64,000 nucleotides of DNA from Aralia elata (lineage: Eukaryota > Streptophyta > Magnoliopsida > Apiales > Araliaceae), in assembly GCA_034770075.1 (NCBI GenBank), contig CM068388.1, positions 17,107,206-17,171,205 of the forward strand. Reading direction: 5' to 3'. The position numbers were made by a program, and so were the translations under genes. Shown here in pieces: positions 59,735 through 64,000 of the stretch. Each line of letters begins with the position of its first letter. Position 1 is the stretch's first letter. The notes beneath the pieces were generated by a model that was not told the DNA's origin, did no database searches, and saw only the letters and a list, made by a program, of their open reading frames with translations.

Positions 59735-59746
59735 GCTCTGATACCA
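59735..59746 (-). other. element B primer-binding site
   Basis: Minus sense TGGTATCAGAGC, the exact initiator-Met tRNA type, three bases from the LTR end. Confidence 0.93.
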
Positions 59747-59749
59747 ACC

Positions 59750-62700
59750 CGTGACGCCCCCAAATCCGGGTACTTAAAACTCGTACTTGGTGCTACACGA
59801 TACCATTCATACAAACTGCTTATAATAAAAGATAATAATAATTATTACATCAGAGGTATCTATCCCAGGTACGACGACCTTTAGTATCTTTATTACATGA
59901 TAGATATTGTATTTATAAAACAAAAGTCTATCTATTATAACAACCATTGTTAACTACTCATGTAGCTTTCCCTTGCCTTTGTCCTTTCCGGACCCTTCTA
60001 CGCGTTCTAATTTAGCTGAAAACATTTATATTCAAAACAAGAATGAGCATTCAATTGCTCAACAAGTAATAATAGTTGATCAACAACGTATACTAAGAAA
60101 TAAATATTTTCTCTGAAATATGCTTTGATAGCAAAATAAATATTGTAAAGCGGCTGAACAATTCCTAAACAACAGTATGACTCGTTTATATTTTTGAAAT
60201 GATAAACTGACTTTTGATACTGAGTGGTCACAAGACCATAAACTTTTATTTTTCTTTTCTTGAAAAGGTTTTATCAGAAAACCATCTGTGAATCGTCCGG
60301 TCTTATGGGCACGGTGGGTGATCAACCTGTTATGCCCTATATTAATCAATACTATCTATAGAACAACACTTGTGTTCATCGTCACCGTCCCCAGGACGCA
60401 AAATAAAATTTTCCCAAGTTAGGGATGTTCGACTTAGTCTGGAGTCCAACCCAAAAATAAAATGGATGGACAACTTTATCAATTCTAGAAAAAATTTCAA
60501 GACTTATTGCGAAAAAATTGAAATATTCAAATCTTGTGTCTAGCCGGAACAAATGGCTTATACCTTCATCACACTGTAAACGAATACTGAATTTCATCAA
60601 GTACTCATGATCTTACCTTCATCATTTTTCGAAGCTGATTGGAATAAAATTATATAATCTTATATTATTCATGAATAATTGCGAGACATTAGATTGAAGT
60701 AACAAGTTGAGTAAAACTTGCTTATATATATGTAATCAAGTTCAGGATAATTGCTTACAATGAATAAGGCTAGAATATTTACTCAAGTAAGTGAACTTAT
60801 TTGAAAGTAAAAGAATTTGAGATACTTGCCTTGTCTGTTAACTATTGTAATAAGATTCAGCTATATTTGCTTTTACAGATCCTACACAATCATAATTATA
60901 AGAATACATTAGCCACGTATCATAACATATAACTTACATAGTTATATACTAAATATCCACATTGGTTACCTCATTAGCTTATGTTTTGCTTTTTGAGAAC
61001 TTTTGTATTCTTTTCGAATCCTTTATCCTTTTACTTATGATAATCACTTTTCGTTTTCATGGACTTCGACGTGTTTTTAGTATGTAAATACGTTACAAAT
61101 TCAGTTTATAACCCACTCATAATGTAATATATGAGTATTCTATACTTCTTATACCTCTCGTACATGTACATGGTGACTTCATAACGTATGTTATGTATTG
61201 AGTGCAATAATAACTTGTACAAATAGATTATAGTTTCCATAGCAATTTATAACTTTATTATTGTGCATTATCACGTTAACTTTTATCGTCTCTCAATATA
61301 AGGCTAAACAGCCCCTTGAAGCCATAACAGCCCTTTGCTTGACTTAACAGCCCCAAGCTTAGCTTTGAATTCAATTTGATTTATCCAATCATCTTAGTTA
61401 ACAACATAATATATATAAATAGTACTCAGCCCCAAACTTTGCTTAGTTTTCAATTTTTATGCATTAATTCTCATTGTAGCATTTTATCAATCATATTGTG
61501 GGCGTAATCTAAATTCTCAGATTTCATTGCATTTTTGTTCGTAGTCTAACCCAGATTTCACCACGGAAATCTCTCATTATACTTCCATAAAATCTACATA
61601 ACACTTCCTTCTCACAACATCCCAACCAAGCATAGCAATTAAAATAATACGAAGTATTATTGAATCCATTTTTTTATGAACATAACCAATAACAACTGAC
61701 TTACCTCTCGGTTGATGAATCCTTTTTAATCTCTTGCTCTAAGCTTTAGTTTGTTGGAATTTAATCCTTCTCTTGACAATTCCTGGCTTTAATTAATTCT
61801 CTTTTAATATTAGCTGATGGTTTCAACTTTTGAGGAATTCGGTGATTGTCATTTAGAGAGCTTAGTGTTGCTAACTTGTGAGGAAGGGTTAAGTTTGCAA
61901 TTGGTTTGGGACGGAGGAGATTGACAGTGAAAGGAAGACTTTGAATTTTGTTTCTAAGCCTCTTAGCTATTCCTAATCAGATAGTAGACTAGCCTCTCTT
62001 ACTCCTCAGATACATGGCTTGGTGTCTCTTTTGCAGCCTAATTGTTATACACCTCATGCTTAATGTATCTAGTTATCAACACCTCCTGCTTGCATTATAA
62101 AAGACTCAACAACTCTTTTGGTTTAATACCTTAGTATACTTGCATTAGTATATAATATATATACATATATTACATTACATATTTACGTATATACATATAT
62201 TACATATATACATATTTTACATACATTATACTTATAATACACAAATTAATTTATGTATTATATTTACTTAATCCTTTCAATAAAATGAAACTATTACATT
62301 AGATAAAATAATACATTTTGTGAGACAAACCCACTATATTAAAATAAATAATATTCAATTAATTATTTTAATATCATTTATTTAATGAATACTTTTAAAT
62401 TTTATATGACTAAATATAATTATCCCCTTCCTTCCATAAAATGTTTTCAACAATATATTTATATATTAAATATATAATTTAATATATATAATTCCCTTTA
62501 CTCAAATTATAAATTTTAATTCATAAGCTTTGATACCAATATACATATAACATCTATGTTGGACATTATATTACTAATATACATACATTTAGCAAAACAT
62601 CAAATATTATTTTATCATTCATGTTATAATTATTATTATAACATAAAAATAACTATCATTATTAATTAAATAAATTTCATTATTTAACTAATTAAAACAA

Positions 62701-62967
62701 ACATCTTAATTCACTAATTTATCAATTAATGAATTATTTATTCATTTCATCATGTAGCTAATTTCAGCTAACTCATTTAATAGTTATTAAATATAATTCT
62801 TCAAATAAATGTATACTTTCACAGTTATTATACACATCTAATTCATCACGAAAAATCACAGCACAAAAATATTTATGCAGTCAAACACACTTAAACATAT
62901 CTTAAAATAAGAAATTTATTTATTATTTTTCTTATTTTAATAATATCTGAATATCCGGATTGTCACA
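59750..62967 (-). repeat. element B 5' LTR
   Basis: 3,218 bp, uninterrupted copy of the LTR split at the left. The first base is C instead of T (CGTGACGCC), so the terminal dinucleotide is mutated. It shows the empty CAACT site at 60471-60475. Confidence 0.95.
59954..60067 (-). other. LTR hairpin and Lys/Gly-rich micro-ORF (B right)
   Basis: 23 codons from 60025 to 59954, starting MFSAKLERV and ending GSGKDKGKGKLHE. It differs from the left B copy by two amino acids (Leu for Ser, Asp for Tyr). The hairpin at 60037-60067 retains its stem. Confidence 0.6.
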
Positions 62968-62972
62968 AGGGC
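62968..62972. repeat. element B right target-site duplication AGGGC
   Basis: Identical to 33222-33226. Confidence 0.95.
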
Positions 62973-63699
62973 TACACCCAATAAGAATGAATTAATTATG
63001 AGGAAACCTTCTCACAAGTTGTGAGGTTTGCCTCAATTCGCCTCATCTTAACAATTATCGCGCATTTGGATCTGGAGTTATATCAAATGGACGTTAAGAC
63101 AGCTTTTCTCAATGGAGATTTAGCTGAGGAAATATACATGGATCAGCTTGAGGGTTTCATTGTAGAAGGTCAATAGCGCAAAGTATGCAAGCTCAAACGT
63201 TCTATCTATGGTTTGAAACAGGCGTCGAGACAATGGTATTTAAGATTCCATCGAGCTGTCATTAGTGATGGGTTTACGATGATCGAAGAAGACCGTTGTG
63301 TGTATTTCAAAGGGTCCAAAGATAAATTCCTTATCTTATCTATGTATGTCGATGACATTCTACTAGTTGGGAACGATAAGAAGATGATCGTCGCCACCAA
63401 AGGGTGGTTGTCCTCTAACTTTGAGATGAAGGACATGGGAGAAGAAACTTATGTTCTTGGAGTTAAGATCTATAGAAATCCCTCAAGGAAGCTTCTTGGT
63501 TTGTCTCAAGAGACTTACCTTAATAAGGTTCTTGAGCAATTCCAGATGAGCAACTGCAAATCCATAGACACTCCTATCGCTAAAGGTGACGCCATTGGAC
63601 CCGAGCAATGCCCTACTTCTCACGAGTAAATTGAGAAAATGTCTCATTACCCATATGCCAATGCTATAGGAAAACTAATGTATGCAGTTGTCTGTATGA
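62973..63699 (+). pseudogene. Ty1/copia reverse transcriptase, 3' piece
   Basis: Continues the frame from 33226: YTQ, YEETFS, then MDVKTAFLNGDLAEEIYM, KLKRSIYGLKQASRQWYLRF, the catalytic box YVDDILLVGND (near 63347-63379), GLSQETYLNKVLEQFQMSNC and YANAIGKLMYAVVCM. In-frame stops occur near 62982-62995, at about 63174 and at 63627. The frame breaks off near 63699, where unrelated sequence begins. RNase H is absent. Confidence 0.93.
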
Positions 63700-64000
63700 T
63701 GAGTAGGTATTATTTGGGTACTTTTAGGCTTAATAGTTTGTATGTTTTTAAGTATTTTATGTTATTTTATAGAGTTTTTATTTCATTTATTGTGTTTATT
63801 TATTTTGTAGTAATAGAGGGTTTAAGTGGCAAAATCGTGAATATTTGAAGCAATTGGGCGAGCAAGGAAATAAGAAAAGAAAAACGGACAGAGTTTATGG
63901 GCTGCGGCGCACAGACATAAGGGTCGCAGCGTTGGATCAAGAGCCGCGGCGCACCAATCATGGGCCGCGGTGCGCGGTCGGATCGGGCGCGAGTGTGGCG
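63700..64000. repeat. start of a further unclassified insertion
   Basis: Begins around GAGTAGGTATTATTTGGG, directly after the broken copia frame, and turns from AT-rich to strongly GC-rich (63895-64000, with CGGCGCAC and GCCGCGG phrases). Probably the first 300 bp of another retroelement that continues beyond the window. No protein is recognised. Confidence 0.5.

Larger units (their letters stand above)
33227..62967 (-). mobile_element. element B: nested Ty3/gypsy (Tekay-like) retrotransposon
   Basis: LTRs of about 3.2 kb at 33227-50017 (split by element A) and 59750-62967, with a perfect 5-bp TSD, a PPT at 50018-50032 and a PBS at 59735-59746. Its minus-strand gag-pol (50065-54076) is broken and its integrase core is deleted. 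An extra coiled-coil ORF lies upstream of gag. The leader contains the solo LTR E. Removing A (13,531 bp with its TSD) and E (4,228 bp with its TSD) leaves an element of about 12.0 kb. LTR differences are clearly more frequent than in A, so B is older, as its being the host of A requires. Confidence 0.95.

Overview
The window is flowering-plant nuclear DNA made almost entirely of transposable elements. Evidence: Ty3/gypsy and Ty1/copia polyproteins of plant lineages, LTRs flanked by 5-bp target duplications, a CACTA DNA transposon, plant mobile domain ORFs, captured exons of a gene resembling the plant chloroplast senescence-associated SPA15/AAF family, and an AT-rich background. I see no intact host gene, tRNA or rRNA. 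The species cannot be named.

Layout. (1) 1-11.4 kb: 3' part of a degraded plus-strand Ty3/gypsy element of the Tat/Ogre type. It holds RNase H and integrase remnants, then two antisense extra ORFs (a DUF7745-like protein and a plant mobile domain protein), then a hypervariable 3' region with a GC-rich 35-bp/140-bp tandem array, then an LTR that is followed by a primer-binding site. (2) 11.5-14.7 kb: scraps of other elements: an LTR fragment of family A, an unclassified repeat, and the polypurine tract plus LTR start of a plus-strand Ty3 element (D). (3) 14.7-32.9 kb: element C, a minus-strand LTR element without gag or pol, carrying a 10.3-kb CACTA transposon that holds at least four exons of a SPA15/AAF-like gene. 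(4) 32.9-63.7 kb: a Ty1/copia reverse transcriptase gene split by element B (Ty3/gypsy, TSD AGGGC). Element B has element A (TSD CAACT) inside its left LTR and a solo LTR E (TSD TATAG) in its leader. (5) 63.7-64 kb: start of another unclassified insertion.

Element A (33965-47490) is a young and apparently complete chromovirus of the Tekay/Del type. It has near-identical 3.73-kb LTRs, an intact 1522-codon gag-pol with chromodomain, a PBS and a PPT. It also has an extra 274-codon acidic/coiled-coil ORF between the PBS and gag; the older element B has a diverged, broken version of that ORF.

The least expected signals are: (a) a short module conserved in LTRs of several families, made of a CTTGC-flanked hairpin followed by a tiny Lys/Gly-rich reading frame whose family differences are mostly silent; (b) the extra coiled-coil ORF shared by A and B; (c) gene capture inside the CACTA element; (d) two antisense extra ORFs plus a nascent satellite in the Tat-type 3' region. 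Part of the left end (about 6.86-8.0 kb, perhaps more) looks like unpolished long-read sequence, which limits what its frameshifts can prove.
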